Origin: Ceratotherium simum simum
Lineage: Eukaryota; Chordata; Mammalia; Perissodactyla; Rhinocerotidae
Direction: 5' to 3'
Assembly: GCF_000283155.1 (NCBI RefSeq)
Contig: NW_004454280.1
Coordinates: forward strand, 1,255,926-1,319,925
DNA: 64,000 nucleotides
Below, piece after piece: positions 10,870 through 21,569 of the stretch (positions are counted from its first letter, which is position 1; each line of letters begins with the position of its first letter). The notes below the pieces were generated by a model. It had not been told where the DNA came from. It was given only the letters and a program-made list of their open reading frames with translations, and did not search any database. The position numbers and the translations under genes were made by a program.

Positions 10870-12355
10870 GCTCCCGAGGTTAATCTATACATTTAGTACA
10901 GTCCCAATAATAAGCCATGGGTTTTGTTTTTCCCCTGGAACTCGACAGGGTATTTTAAAGTTTATATGGAAAAATAAACAAGCAAAAAACCTGAGAAATA
11001 ACTAAAAAAAAAAGAAGAGCCACAAGGGGAGATTGGCCGTGTCAGATGGTGGGAAACAACACAGAGCTCACCATGAAAGCAGTGTGGCCTTGGGGAGAAA
11101 GGGACCGATGGAACAGAGGAGGTGCAAGAGGTCAGCAAATGATACAGGGGCATCTCCAATCAACGTGCTGGTTCAGAGATGAATTTTAAGTAAAGGATAT
11201 TGGGACAACAGAATAGACAGCTTTTTAAAAAGTAAGTTTGGCTCTGTACTTTATGCCGTGCACTGGGAAAATCTCCAAGTGGAGCAAAGATTTCAATGTT
11301 AAAAACAAACATGAAATGCTGTAGGAAGCATGGGAAACACTTGGATGGGGACGGCCTTTCTAACTGCTATTCAAAAATCTAGAAGCCAAAGACAGGACAG
11401 ATAAGTTTGACTATATGAAAATAAAAAAGTTTATGCATGCCCAAAACACCATAAGCAGAGTCAAAAGGCAAACGACAAACTGAGAAAAAAGTATTTGCAA
11501 CTCATATCACAAAGAGCTAATCCCTCTTGTACAAGAGGAATTAGAAATCAAGGAGAAGATCCACAACCCAACAGAACAATGGGCGAAGGACATGAACATG
11601 GAGTTCACAAAACCAAAATGCAAATGTCCTTTACTATTTGAATAGATGTGCTACCCATTCAAAATGAGAGAGATGCAAATTAAAACTACACTGAGAGATG
11701 CCATTTCTCACCTCTCAGAGTGGTCAAAAATCCAAAGTCTTGACAAAACACTGTGTTGGCAAAGTTGTGGGGAAGCATGTGGTTTCTGCCACTGCTGGCG
11801 GAGTGTAAAGGGGATAATTCTACGGAAGGAACGCTGGTAGTGTCTACCAACATCACAATGCATTTACCCTTCCACCCGGCGATCCCACTTCTGGGAATCC
11901 GTCCTACAGACACACCTGCACAAGTGTGAAACCACACACGGTCGAGGTTCTTCATTACGGCGTTGTTCCTGACAGCAGAAGGCTGGAAACAGCCCGATGG
12001 CTGGGCGAAGCCATTGTGATACAGCTGCCTGGTGGAAAACTGTGAGGTGGTAGGAAAGAGAGAGGAAAACCTCCACAAATGGGCATGGAAAGCTCTCCAG
12101 AATATTTTTCTTAAGTGAAAAAAGCTAGGTAGAGATCATGTAAGTAGTATCATATCTTTTGTGAAAGAAAGAGAAGAAATACGAATATACATATTCATTT
12201 ATGTTTCCATTTGCATAAAGAAACATTGGAAAAATAAAGAAGCAATGGATCAAAAGTTATCTGTGGTGGGGAAGTGGGGAGCTACAGAGCCAGGCTTTTC
12301 TGAGTTTATCTTTTTATTTGGTCTGGGCTTTTGATGAATACAGACATATTACCTG
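10870..12355 (+). mobile_element. L1 LINE 3' end (sense), old and degraded
   Basis: ORF2 C-terminal sequence is recognisable in DNA form: GAGGTTAATCTATACATTTAGTACAGTCCC at the left, AAAGGCAAACGACAAACTGAG.AAAAAGTATTTGCAACTCATATCAC, CCATTTCTCACCTCTCAGAGTGGTCAAAAATCC, then the CTTCTGGGAATCC...TGAAACC block, followed by an A-rich 3' untranslated stretch with GTATCATATCTTTTGTGAAAG. Many stops and indels break the frame. This is an L1M-type old copy, 5'-truncated. Confidence 0.88.
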
Positions 12356-12359
12356 ACTT

Positions 12360-13930
12360 ATCCCGGAAGTAGGGATGTCCTAATCCAGCCTGATCAGAAG
12401 ATCACTTGAGTTAGGAACAGTCTGTGCAAATGCAAAGAGAAATGAAGTTAATCCAGATCCCAGGTCCCTGTCTGTGATGGCCCTTGGGAATGTGTCTTGT
12501 CCCATGAGCACCAGGTTATCCTCTGAGGCGGAGGTTTTGGAAAGTGCTAAAGTTCATCCTCAGCCGTAAGGAGCCAATCAGATGAGACCATCCCTGTGAT
12601 GGTCCTGATGCATGGTCAGGACTTAGGTGCTGAAACCCAAGTCCACATCTGAGGGCATGAAAGTCTCACTCCTTCCCCTGGGATCCTACTCTGTTCCTGG
12701 CAGGCCGGCCCTCCCACCCCGCAGAGAGTTGCTGTACCGTTTGATGCCTGTCTCCAGCAATTAAAAGCATGTTGTTGGATTTTATTTTCCACAATATGCA
12801 TTATGAAAATGACATGTTTATTTTTGTTTTTAAATATGAAATTATATTATAATCTTGAATATACTCTTTCAGACTACCCTCTCACCCTGCCCCATTCCCC
12901 AGGGAATTCTGAGAGCTCTGATGGACATCCCTTCCTACCCCCTGGAGATATCCCTCGCCCATCCTCCAAACCTTGTTCAAGAAAAACGGATGCAAGATGC
13001 TTAAAAAAGATCCCTCTGGTCCTTCCTCCCCTTCCAGGGAGCACCCTCCACTTCTGTAGAGGACTAATGCAGAGAGAAGTCCTAGTCTTGAGAGAAGGGC
13101 TAGGGGTCGCCACGACAGCCCAGTGGCCCTGGGGGGATTTCTTGGCCCCAGGCCATCTGTCCTTTCTGGAGCTCTCTCCCTGTCCCACAGGCTGTGTGTC
13201 CCATGGGCAGGTGGCTATCTGTGGCCTCACCTACTTGCTGACTCTGGATCTAGGCACCTAGACGCTTTTCTTTTGGGGAGTTTTACTCCAAATCTCCTTG
13301 GGGGAGCAGCAAGCAGAAACACAAATAATGACCACATGGGAAGTACAGAGGCTGGGGAAATGGGCCTGTGGTCTTGGTCCACAGGTGAGTTGTGAGGCTG
13401 TCTCTGAGACGCTCTCTGGAAGTGAGGGAGATGTTTGTGGAGGACCCATGCCAGGCATTGGCCCAGTAAATCCCTCAGCCTGCTGAGAATGCTGCCAGGA
13501 GGCCTCAGGAGGGGCTCCGTGGGCCCACAGCCAGCCAGGCAAGACATCGGAAGCTGTGCTTTGAACTAGTAGGCCAGTGGTCCACTAGGACAGTGGTGGT
13601 CCTCCACAGCTTGGCCCTTTACCCACCCTCTCCTGGCCGCTATTTCCCAGATTGGACTTGCTTTTTGGAATCAGGAGGAAAAAGTCTGTTGCTTTCCTGT
13701 TTCTCCCTGAATGCCCCAGAGACTAATGAGAGCATGTCTTGGAAAAACGCGGGGGTTTTGATATGCTGTTGACAACGAGGAATTGTGAGTCAGAAATTAA
13801 ATTTGCAAAACCCACCCGGTGGTAGGTATCGGGTGGGAGGTGTTGGCAAGAGCAGCTCCCCCGTCCCCAGCACGCTGCCCTGCCTGGATTCCGCCTGTGA
13901 CCCCCGCACCTCTTAGGCTGCACGTCTTCT
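12360..13930. other. Unique sequence, no gene seen
   Basis: No gene or confident repeat. A small inverted repeat, GACCATC-CCTGT-GATGGTC (about 12587-12605), is followed directly by CCTGATGCATGGTCAGG, a second weak hairpin. A 152-codon frame at 12803-13261 has no recognisable content. Confidence 0.45.
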
Positions 13931-13934
13931 GGTG

Positions 13935-14040
13935 GGAAGGAGGAGACTGGGGGCATGCCCTTCTGCTGGCCTGAGTTTCCTCCCCAGTGAAATGGGAGGC
14001 TGCTCTAGGTCACCTCCAGATTCCCTCCCAGCTGGAACTC
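13935..14040 (+). mobile_element. MIR fragment (sense)
   Basis: CTGGCCTGAGTTTCCTCCCCAGTGAAATGGGAGGCTGCTCTAGGTCACC..AGATTCCCTCCCAGCTGGAACT matches the MIR core plus a MIR3-like distal part. It is truncated at both ends. Confidence 0.65.
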
Positions 14041-14950
14041 GCATTCCTGCCTGGCACCCGCCCTGCACTGGCACCTCTCTGCAGGGAACATCTGGGGTGA
14101 AGGGAAGCCCCTTGAGAAGTGGCATCTATCTGCCCCTTTCCCTGGAGGACAGAGCAGCTTTTTCTGGCCTTCCTACCATGGCATCACCAGCTTAGTTTGC
14201 ATTGTCAGAGCAAAGAATGGACAGCAGGGAGGCTAAAAGATGAAGCTCTGCAGACACTAGGTCAGCCTACCCCGGCTCACAGCGGAATGCACTCAGGGAG
14301 GCCCCCCACCCCCACCCCAGCCCTCCCTGCTCTGTTCTCAGTGTGGCTCTGCTCCCTCAGCACCGAGAGGGAACAAACAACCCGTCGCACCCCCAACCCC
14401 GTCTGGAAACAGACGTTTTCCCTCCCTACACTATTTTCTTTAAGTGTTGCAGGACTTCAGGCCCTGTTTCCTGCCACCCCCTCACTCCCTCTTGGCTGGA
14501 TAAGGAGCCACAGCACTGGGGGATCCAGGCTGATGACGAGCCTGTGTTTGGCTCTCGGCCCCGCAGTGAAGGGGGTCGGCATGCCCACCCTCCGTTTGCT
14601 GCCTTCCTTTTCCTCCCTTCCCTTCTTTCTGCTGTGGGAGCTCCCGGGGGTCAGGGAGGGAGGTCTGGAGAACCTCCACAGAGACTAGAGCAATCAGGAG
14701 AGTTCTCACGGTTTCTGGGCCCAGAGGGCTCTGCGACCAACAGATGGACCCGCATGTGTGCATGGTACTGGGGGGACTGCTGCCCCAGGGGATTTCCTGG
14801 CAGCCAGGGAGGTCTTTGAACACCCCTACTTTCCTGTGTCCCTCTCCCAACCTCTAGGGCCTCGCTCTCTTTGACCCACTCTTTACGTCTCACACTTGCT
14901 GACACAGCCCCCCGTTTCCTGAGGTCCCATCAGAGAGCCCTACTCCCAGT
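14041..14950. other. Unique, GC-rich; no gene supported
   Basis: Several overlapping frames (14119-14688 plus, 14343-14819 plus, 14482-14850 minus) are open simultaneously, which reflects high GC and few stops rather than coding. No domain is recognised in any. Confidence 0.45.
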
Positions 14951-14954
14951 GTCA

Positions 14955-15130
14955 CGTGCTCATTTACTCTCGGCCGACACTGATTGAGTGCCTACGTTTG
15001 CAGAGGCCCCAGGGGACAGACGGGGAAGGGCAGCCAGCCCTGCCTTCGAGGAGCTGATGGTCAAGTGGAGGAAAAGACCATGAAGCCGTGACGCTGAGCA
15101 GTGACGCCACAGGGTGTGCACACAGTCCAT
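14955..15130 (+). repeat. Old repeat R1, 5' end fragment (sense)
   Basis: TCATTTACTCTCGGCCGACACTGATTGAGTGCCTACG, then CCCTGCCTTCGAGGAGCTGATGGTCAAGTGGAGG match the start of R1 (ATTGAGCACCTACT.. GAGCTTACA.. TCTAGTGG). The remainder is missing. Confidence 0.6.
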
Positions 15131-15499
15131 GCGTTGGGCAGAGGATGCCCCTTCTCTCCCTTCCCACCAAGCTCGTCTCCCACTGTCTCCTGAGGCTTGG
15201 AGGAGAGCAGGTGAACGGGAAAAAGGCACACTGAGGCGTGAAGCCCCTGCGACAGACTGGCTTTCTCCAGGATCACTTCTCACACAAAGGATCTTGTTAC
15301 CTAACTGGAGAATTGACTATCCTGGAGGGAGGGCCCCTGCCTTGTGGCCTGTGACTGCTCTAGTCTCTGCCCTTTCCCTCTGTAATCATCAACACCCACC
15401 TCATTTCTGAAAAGTGGCCAGAACCTCATGTAGACGATCAACAGATGGTGCGTGTGTGGGTGTGTGTGAATGCTGTTTTGAAGGAGGCCGGCCTGGGAG

Positions 15500-15665
15500 C
15501 CCAGAAGCCTGGACTTAGGCTGCTCTTGGCCAGCTCTGTGGCCTGGATGGTTCATCACGCTGGGACCTCAGTTTCTTTATGAAAGAAGGCAATGCTATCT
15601 GCCCCGCCTACTTCATGCAGAAGCTGCTGGGAGGGGTTGAGAAGATCTGTGTGGTGTTTTACCAA
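15500..15665 (+). mobile_element. MIR SINE (sense)
   Basis: CAGAAGCCTGGACTTAGGCTGCTC, CCAGCTCTGTGGCCTGGATGGTTCATC, CTCAGTTTCTTTATGAAAGAAGGCAATGC and GTTGAGAAGATCTGTGTGG follow the MIR order. The copy is diverged. Confidence 0.75.
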
Positions 15666-16214
15666 TGTTTCACAAGGCCCCTCTGAGTAACAGGGGTCAC
15701 TCTTGCTTGTCCTGGCGTGCTTGGTAACACAGGCCTCACACCATTTGGCAGGAATCGGTTAGGAGCTGGGGTTCCCTCCTCCCACATCCTCTTGGATCCC
15801 CCTTCTTCTGCGAGTCCTTCCACCGAGCGTTTGCTTCCAGCCCCTGCCCCTGAGGAGGATAGCTGGGGGCCTGGGAGCTGCTTCCCGAAGGCCATGGAGT
15901 TCTTCCCCAGCACCCACCCCTCGGCTCCTGGCCTGTGACTGGGGAGTGCGGGAGTGTGAGCCCAGGGCGGGGTGTTATTGGCCCCTTGGGATCTGGGATC
16001 CGCTGAGGTTACCTCCGCGGGACTCTGCCTGAAGCTCCAGTTGGGCTGGCTCCCTCTTCCTTACAGGTTTCTCCTGGGGGCACTGCCTCACTAAGTCGCT
16101 CCCACAGGAATGCTAGCTCGGAATATCAGGGTCTGCTTCTGGGGAACTTGACCTTGGGGGAAAACTTTCTGGAGATAACAAGCTGTTATGTGTTAGCAAG
16201 GGAGGAAGAGTGAA

Positions 16215-16930
16215 GAAGAAGGAGAAGCTGTTGAGCAATTATTAAGCACCGACGGTATGCCAGGCACTGTGCTAAATGTCTAATATTTCGCCTGATCCTC
16301 AAAAAAATCTGTATGATTGTTATACAGACGGTCTCAAACTTAACAATAGTTTGACTTACAATTAGTGACTTTGCAGTGGTGCGGAAGAGACACATTCAGT
16401 AGAACCCACACTTCCAATTTTGAATTTTGCTCTTTTCCCAGGCTGGCAACATGCTGGACCGTTCTCTCTTGTGATGCTGGGCAGGGCAGCTAGCGCAGCT
16501 CCCAGTCAGCCCCATGATCACGAGGGTGAACAACTGACACACTGACAACCATTCTGTCCCCACATGGCCACTCTGTTCTTCACTGTCAGTACAGTGTTCA
16601 ACACATTACCTGAGACAGTCACACTTGATTACACAATAGGCTTCGTGTTAGATGATTCTGCCCGACTGTAGGCTAAGGTAAGTGTCCTGAGCACGATTAA
16701 GTAGGCTAAGCTAAGCTAGGATGTTTGGTAGGTGAGGTCTATTAAATGCATTTTAGACTTAGGATATTTTCAATTTACAATGGGTTTATTGGAACATCAC
16801 AAGTCGAGGAAGATCTGTACTTTCCATTTTATAGCCGAGGACACCGAAGCTCAGAGAGTTTAAACAACTCACTTGGGTAATGACTTAGCAAGTGACATTT
16901 GAACTCAGGTCCCACACTCTTTCTGCTTCA
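16215..16930 (-). mobile_element. MIR SINE (antisense), split by a DNA transposon
   Basis: The left part (16215-16324) reads ATTATTAAGCACCGACGGTATGCCAGGCACTGTGCTAAATG..GTATGATTGTTATA. The right part (16818-16930) resumes with TACTTTCCATTTTATAGCCGAGGACACCGAAGCTCAGAGAG..CTTAGCAAGTGACATTTGAACTCAGG. Removing 16325-16817 plus one TA copy restores a continuous MIR, so the DNA transposon inserted into it. Confidence 0.9.
16325..16817. mobile_element. Non-autonomous Tc1/mariner-type DNA transposon (Tigger-like)
   Basis: The element begins CAGACGGTCTCAAACTTAAC and ends CACAAGTCGAGGAAGATCTG. The ends are imperfect inverted repeats (CAG...CTG) flanked by TA at 16323-16324 and 16818-16819, the hallmark of pogo/Tigger-type insertion. 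Its body includes CCCAGTCAGCCCCATGATCACGAGGG and TGTAGGCTAAGGTAAGTGTCCTGAGCACG, a repeat body I recognise from other mammals. No transposase is encoded. The family name is not certain. Confidence 0.85.
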
Positions 16931-17103
16931 TTCTGTTGCCTCCCTGGTATGCTGTGGTTTTGGGGTGTCTGGAGCTGGTTTTGGGGGCCGCCTGTGAGCA
17001 AGGCATCTCCTTGGACTAGCCTGGTCCTGAGTCACGCCCCCGCATAGTCATATCCTTGAACATGGGACAGCCTTGGTAGCTTTTTGCTTCTCTTCTGGAG
17101 GGC

Positions 17104-17106
<3 letters not shown>

Positions 17107-17143
<37 letters not shown>

Positions 17144-17161
17144 TATGTGTGTGTATGTGTA
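17107..17161. repeat. (GT)n / (GTAT)n microsatellite
   Basis: GTGTATGTGTGT..GTATGTGTGTATGTGTGTGTATGTGT is a compound GT tract with regularly spaced A interruptions. It is likely polymorphic. Confidence 0.95.
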
Positions 17162-17494
17162 GACTGAGGGGCTGGGGAAGAGGGTAACCTCTTACCCTGG
17201 TAATGAGGTTTAATTAGCAGCTGCCTTTCAAGGGCTTGGGAGGTGATAAGCTGGGGAGAGAAGCTGGTTTCCAGCCTCATCTGTCATAAACCACTCTAAC
17301 GCCAATCAGATGCCTTTTGTCTCCCCATCTTCACTGCTAATGGTGAGTTCTCTGTCTCAACCAGCCACTGACACTCTGCTACTCAGGCCGGCTGGAGGGA
17401 GTGAGAGGGAGACAGCTTCTACTTTTTTTCTCCCTGCCCTATCCAAAGAGAGGAGATACAGATGTCCTCCTGGGGTGTGGAACAAATGATGAGC

Positions 17495-17615
17495 ATAAAG
17501 CTACGTGACCTTGAGCCACTCTCATTTGCTACTTTCTGGGCCGCAGTTTCCCCCTGCCTCACACCTGCCCAGCCTCCTTCATAGACTTGGTCGATCAGGC
17601 ACAGAAGCATTAACA
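17495..17615 (+). mobile_element. Degraded MIR fragment (sense)
   Basis: AAGCTACGTGACCTTGAGCCACTCTCATTTGC..GGCCGCAGTTTCCCCCTGCCTCA follows the MIR core loosely (GTGACCTTGGGCAAG, CTCAGTTTCCTCATCTG). Divergence makes the assignment tentative. Confidence 0.45.
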
Positions 17616-17849
17616 GGGAGTCAGCCCCATAGAAAGCTCAGGGGCTCCCTCTGCAACCCGCCTTCCTACACCAACGGGAGAACAGCGGCCTTCCCCGGAG
17701 TTGCCCACTGGGTGAGGATTAGAGTCCTGCTGCAGGCAGAGCCCCCACAGGACAGGGCACCCCAGCCGCTGTGCAGTCTGGCCCTCAGCTGCAGTGTCCC
17801 CTGCATGCCCCTCCCTCCACAGCCCTGTAAATTGCCTGGGCTGAATTCT

Positions 17850-18144
17850 TTTTTTTTTTTGTGAGGAAGATCAGCCCTGAGCTAACATCCATGCTAATCC
17901 TCCTCTTTTTGCTGAGGAAGACCGGCTCTGAGCTAACATCTATTGCCAATCCTCCTCCTTTTTTTTCCCCCAAAGCCCCAGTAGATAGTTGTATGTCATA
18001 GTTGGACATCCTTCTAGTTGCTGTATGTGGGACGCGGCCTCAGCATGGCCGGAGAAGTGGTGCGTCGGTGCACGCCCGGGATCCGAACCCGGGCTGCCAG
18101 TAGCGGAGCGCGCGCACTTAACCGCTAAGCCACGGGGCCGGCCC
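17850..18144 (-). mobile_element. ERE SINE, long form with duplicated segment
   Basis: A perfect 17 bp target-site duplication, TGCCTGGGCTGAATTCT, lies at 17833-17849 and 18145-18161. The head (GGGGCCGGCC at the right), B box (GGATCCGAACCCGGG, minus strand, near 18078) and A tail (T run at left) are intact. The GAGGAAGA..GAGCTAACATC..CCAATCCTCCTC unit occurs twice in a row. The same doubled arrangement is found in the copy at 37039-37328. Confidence 0.96.
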
Positions 18145-18234
18145 TGCCTGGGCTGAATTCTGCACACACCTCCGTGGAAGAGGAATTATTTGCCAGATAT
18201 ACGGTGTCTGCGAGAAGGGCCTCTTATGAGTCAG

Positions 18235-18440
18235 TGTTCAAATATGTTACTGGCTCAATAAACAGAGTTTTGTTGTAAATTAAGAGAAGGAAGCCAGGTG
18301 CCTGCAATGGCCCTTGTTCATCTACCGCTTTCTATTAGCGGCACTCTCCCCGTAAGTAGCGCATAATTCCCTGGGAGCTGCTGGGCAGGCGGCCTGGAGG
18401 GGGCTGTAATTACAGTGCAGTTGTTAGGCAGTTAGAGCCG
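18235..18440. promoter_or_regulatory. Repeat-free island, possible conserved element
   Basis: It contains CAATAAACAGAG (forkhead-like TAAACA at 18259-18264), TTGTTGTAAATTAAG, CGCATAATTCC and the palindrome GTAATTAC (18406-18413). The stretch lacks repeat hallmarks and is A+T-richer than its flanks. Regulatory function is inferred only. Confidence 0.28.
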
Positions 18441-19635
18441 CACAGAAAGTCAGGAGGGAGCCGGCAGCCCTGGGGGCTTGGTTGGGTTCCTGCACAGGAC
18501 CATGGGTTGCCCAATGTCCTTAGGGCAAAATTAGGGTTGGGGTGTGAGAGGCAGTAGGGGTTGGTGAAGAGAGGAGCAGCCTGGGCAGGGTGGGGGCAGA
18601 TCTGGAAAACAAGGCTTGGACCCCCACCACTGGAAGGAGGTGGGCTTGCTAGGGTCACAGTGCCCGTGGGGCCCCGGGTGGGTCAATGGGCTGGTCGATG
18701 GGCAGGCTGTTGGCAAGGCGTGGCTGTGCAGGCAGAGACAGTGGGCTGGCACTGGGGCTTCCAAGACACGGGGCTCAGCCAGGTGAGTGAGGCCGTGGTG
18801 GGAGAGGCGAGGGCTCTAAGGTGAGGAGGGGACCTGTGCACGGAACTGGGTGGAAGTCCGAGCAGGCTGTGGCTCCTGCAGAGGGATCCTCCAGGAGCTG
18901 CCTGCCAGTGTGTCTCACCCCGGGGTGGCATTTTTGGGCACATCTCACTGCCCAGCTCTTTTCAGGCAGGGCTTGTGGGATCCCATCCCACCCAGCCCCA
19001 GATTTTGAGCCAGTCCCCTCTGAGGCAGGAAGCACTTGGGTGTTCTAGCCCCCATCCTCCCTGCCACCAGCCAGGGGACTGTAGTAGTCCCTCACTTAGG
19101 TGTCCCAGGCTCCTGTAAGGTTAGGTTGAACTGTAGGGTAGAGAGGGTGGCCCATCTCGTCCTTGACATCAACTGCCCAGGCACTGAGATGTCACTGTCC
19201 CCCTCTGTCCTTAGGCGCCCATACATGAGGTTTGGCCAGGGCAGCCCTGTTCCCACCGTCTGCCCTTCCAGACATGTCCCTCCTCTCCCCTCGTCTGGGG
19301 CGAGCGTTGTTTAGGAAGGAGGGAGGGCATCCTGGAGCCTGTGGTCATTCAGGCAATACACTGGAGGCCTCTCAGTGCCTGCAGGGAGCAAGCAGTGGGC
19401 ACTCTGGAGGTGGGAAGAGGCTCTAGGGCCATCTGTTTGTCCTCTCGGAGGCAGTGGTCAAGGAAGGTCTGGCTGCTGGAATGGGGGTGGGGAGGAGAGC
19501 AAAGAGTGTTGCTATTCCATAGAATTTCCCCAGGTGATTGAGAATGTCTGTGTTAACAGGCGCCTTGGACAGAGGCTGCTCTGCCCCCTAGTTTATGGAT
19601 GGAGACCCGAAGCCCACAACTAGACTGCTTCTTAG
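18441..19635. other. Unique sequence, no gene seen
   Basis: GC-rich stretch with simultaneous open frames on both strands but no recognisable protein. A CTCF-like core, CTGCCCCCTAG, is at 19581-19591 (minus-strand orientation of the motif). Confidence 0.45.
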
Positions 19636-19639
19636 CTGC

Positions 19640-19745
19640 AGAGGGTGCCCCTCCCCTGGCAGAAGGGTTTGCAGCTGACATACTGGAACGTGCCTGGCAT
19701 GCGGTAGGTGCCCAATACTTTTTAGTGAGTGAATGAATGAAGGAA
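19640..19745 (+). mobile_element. L2/MIR-like 3' tail (sense)
   Basis: GGAACGTGCCTGGCATGCGGTAGGTGCCCAATACTTTTTAGTGAGTGAATGAATG matches the shared terminal part of L2 copies. It runs into a GAATGAATGAAG tandem. Confidence 0.7.
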
Positions 19746-19770
19746 TGAATGAAGGAATGAATGAAGGAGG
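19727..19770. repeat. (GAATGAATGAAG)n short tandem repeat
   Basis: GAATGAATGAAG is repeated about three times as a 12-base unit grown from the L2 tail. It ends in GGAGGGAGGCG. Confidence 0.9.
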
Positions 19771-19924
19771 GAGGCGTGGTCTCTAGTGGTGAGTGAGAAA
19801 GGAGGAGATTTGGGCAGAGCTCCAGACCTTCCCCACCTCCCCGCTCTGCCTCTCTGCTCCCTCCCGGCATCCTGGGCTGCACAGACGATGTATCAGCAGC
19901 AGGGCACACTAGAATCAGTGGGAG

Positions 19925-20140
19925 GGGCTACCTGCGGCCCGAGGCCAGCGCCTGCGCAGGCACTGCGAGGGCTTCCAGGGTCAGCGTCGCGCACGCCCGT
20001 AACCGACTTCTTCCCCCCGCCCGGTGCCGCGGCAGGCCCGCTGGGAAGCTCTGGATGCCGCTGTCACGCTGCGACTGTGGATTGGCTGGAAGCACACGCA
20101 GGCCGGAGGGGTTGGGGGTCTTGGCCCGGATGAGCAGGAG
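19925..20140. promoter_or_regulatory. Short CpG-island-like stretch, possible promoter
   Basis: I count about 21 CpGs between 19933 and 20108, close to the number expected from base composition and far above the rest of the window. It contains the 12-base palindrome GCCTGCGCAGGC inside GCGCCTGCGCAGGC (NRF-1-like) and an inverted CCAAT box in GGATTGGCTGG. CpG retention in a mammalian genome suggests a germline-unmethylated promoter or enhancer. It abuts the only assembly gap, so any exon may be hidden. No transcript can be shown. Confidence 0.5.
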
Positions 20141-20340
20141 GAGAGGCTAGTGTTTTCTACTCCTGGCTTCAAAGGAGAGAAGAACCTCGTTCCGTTAGAG
20201 GCACAGAGGTTTGTCCCAGCGCTGATTGTGAGCACAGCTCCTCACTGGCGCTCTTCCGAGATGGAACGCCTGGCCGGTCACTCACTGGAGCTCCAATGCT
20301 GCCTGCTTGAGGGGCCATCGGTGCCGCCCCTCCTGTCTCC

Positions 20341-20600
20341 NNNNNNNNNNNNNNNNNNNNNNNNNNNNNNNNNNNNNNNNNNNNNNNNNNNNNNNNNNNN
20401 NNNNNNNNNNNNNNNNNNNNNNNNNNNNNNNNNNNNNNNNNNNNNNNNNNNNNNNNNNNNNNNNNNNNNNNNNNNNNNNNNNNNNNNNNNNNNNNNNNNN
20501 NNNNNNNNNNNNNNNNNNNNNNNNNNNNNNNNNNNNNNNNNNNNNNNNNNNNNNNNNNNNNNNNNNNNNNNNNNNNNNNNNNNNNNNNNNNNNNNNNNNN
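20341..20600. other. Assembly gap (260 N)
   Basis: Two hundred and sixty unresolved bases. The left edge ends CGCCCCTCCTGTCTCC and the right begins CTCCTGTGCAGCTGTGCAGCTCCTGCTCC. Both edges share CTCCTGT and the right edge has a TGTGCAGC direct repeat, so the missing part may be a GC-rich tandem repeat. Open frames running through the N run are artefacts. Confidence 0.99.
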
Positions 20601-20753
20601 CTCCTGTGCAGCTGTGCAGCTCCTGCTCCACTGCTCCGAGGGCGAAACGTCCTCATTGTGGCGGGCGGGAAGGTACTCCAGGCTCACGGCACTGGAAGAG
20701 AGCTCTCCTTGGTTCAACTGGGGATTGGGGGAGGGCCTCTTTGGAGAACTTTT

Positions 20754-21217
20754 TTAAAAAATTGAGATATAATTGACATGTAACATCATATTAGTTTCAG
20801 GTGTACAACATAATGATTCGATATTTGTATATATTGTGAAATGATCACCATAATTAGTCTAGTTTACATCTGTCGCCTCGTGTAGTTACAATTCTTTTTC
20901 TTATGATGAGAACTTTTAAGATCTACTCTCTTAGCAACTTTCAAATATGAAATATAGTATTACTAGGTGTAGTTGCCACTCTGTACCTCACATCCCCAGG
21001 ACTTATTTCTTTTTTAACTGGAAATTTGTACCTTTGACCTCTTCACCCATTTCTCCCACCCCCACCCCCCACCTCTGGTAGCCACCAATCTCTTCTCTGT
21101 ATCTATGAGCTTTGTGTTTTTTCTTTTTAGATTCCACATAAAAGTGAGATCATATGGTATTTGTCTTTCTCTGTCTGACTTATTTCACTTAGCATAATGC
21201 CCTCAAGGTCCATCAAT
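20754..21217 (-). mobile_element. L1 LINE 3' end (antisense), 5'-truncated
   Basis: The T-rich start (TTTTTAAAAAATTGAGATATAATTGACATGTAACATC) is the reverse of an L1 3' end. It is followed by TTTCAGGTGTACAACATAATGATTCGA, CTGGTAGCCACCAATC and AGTGAGATCATATGGTATTTGTCTTTCTCTGTCTGACTTATTTCACTTAGCATAATG. A near-perfect duplication GGAGAAC(T/A)TTT flanks it at 20743-20753 and 21218-21228. Confidence 0.9.
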
Positions 21218-21569
21218 GGAGAACATTTGATTCTAGAGGCCTCCATCCAATGTCCAGTATTATCTTCCCAGGTTTGATTAAAGTCTGCATTCCCTCTGTG
21301 TCTCTTTTCTATTTCTGCTCTTATTTAGCTAAGTCTTCTCTACAGCCCGTGAGCTCAGGGTTTCTTATGTAGGGCCTCCACGTCTCGGAACTGTGAGGAG
21401 CCCCATCAGCACCCCACTGTGGAGCTGGGCAGCACGGGGCCCGTCCCCAAGGCTGGTTCTCCAGGCCTGCCCTGTCTTTTAGTAGTAAGCCTATACTAGT
21501 CCTGGACTAGACTTCTCCAGAAGTCACTAACCTTCCTTTCCTGCTCTGGGGTCACTTCAGTGTGGCCTG

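Noticed and set aside
12587..12625. Small hairpins GACCATC-CCTGT-GATGGTC and CCTGA..TCAGG as a possible microRNA
   Set aside because: Stems of 5-7 bp are far too short for a microRNA precursor.
14119..14850. Frames of 122-189 codons on both strands
   Set aside because: Three frames are open together with no recognisable protein. Compositional effect.
20024..20776. Frames of 117-250 codons running through 20278-20776
   Set aside because: They cross the 260 N gap, so their length is artificial. The first begins at GTG rather than ATG. Only the pre-gap part (to 20340) is real sequence.
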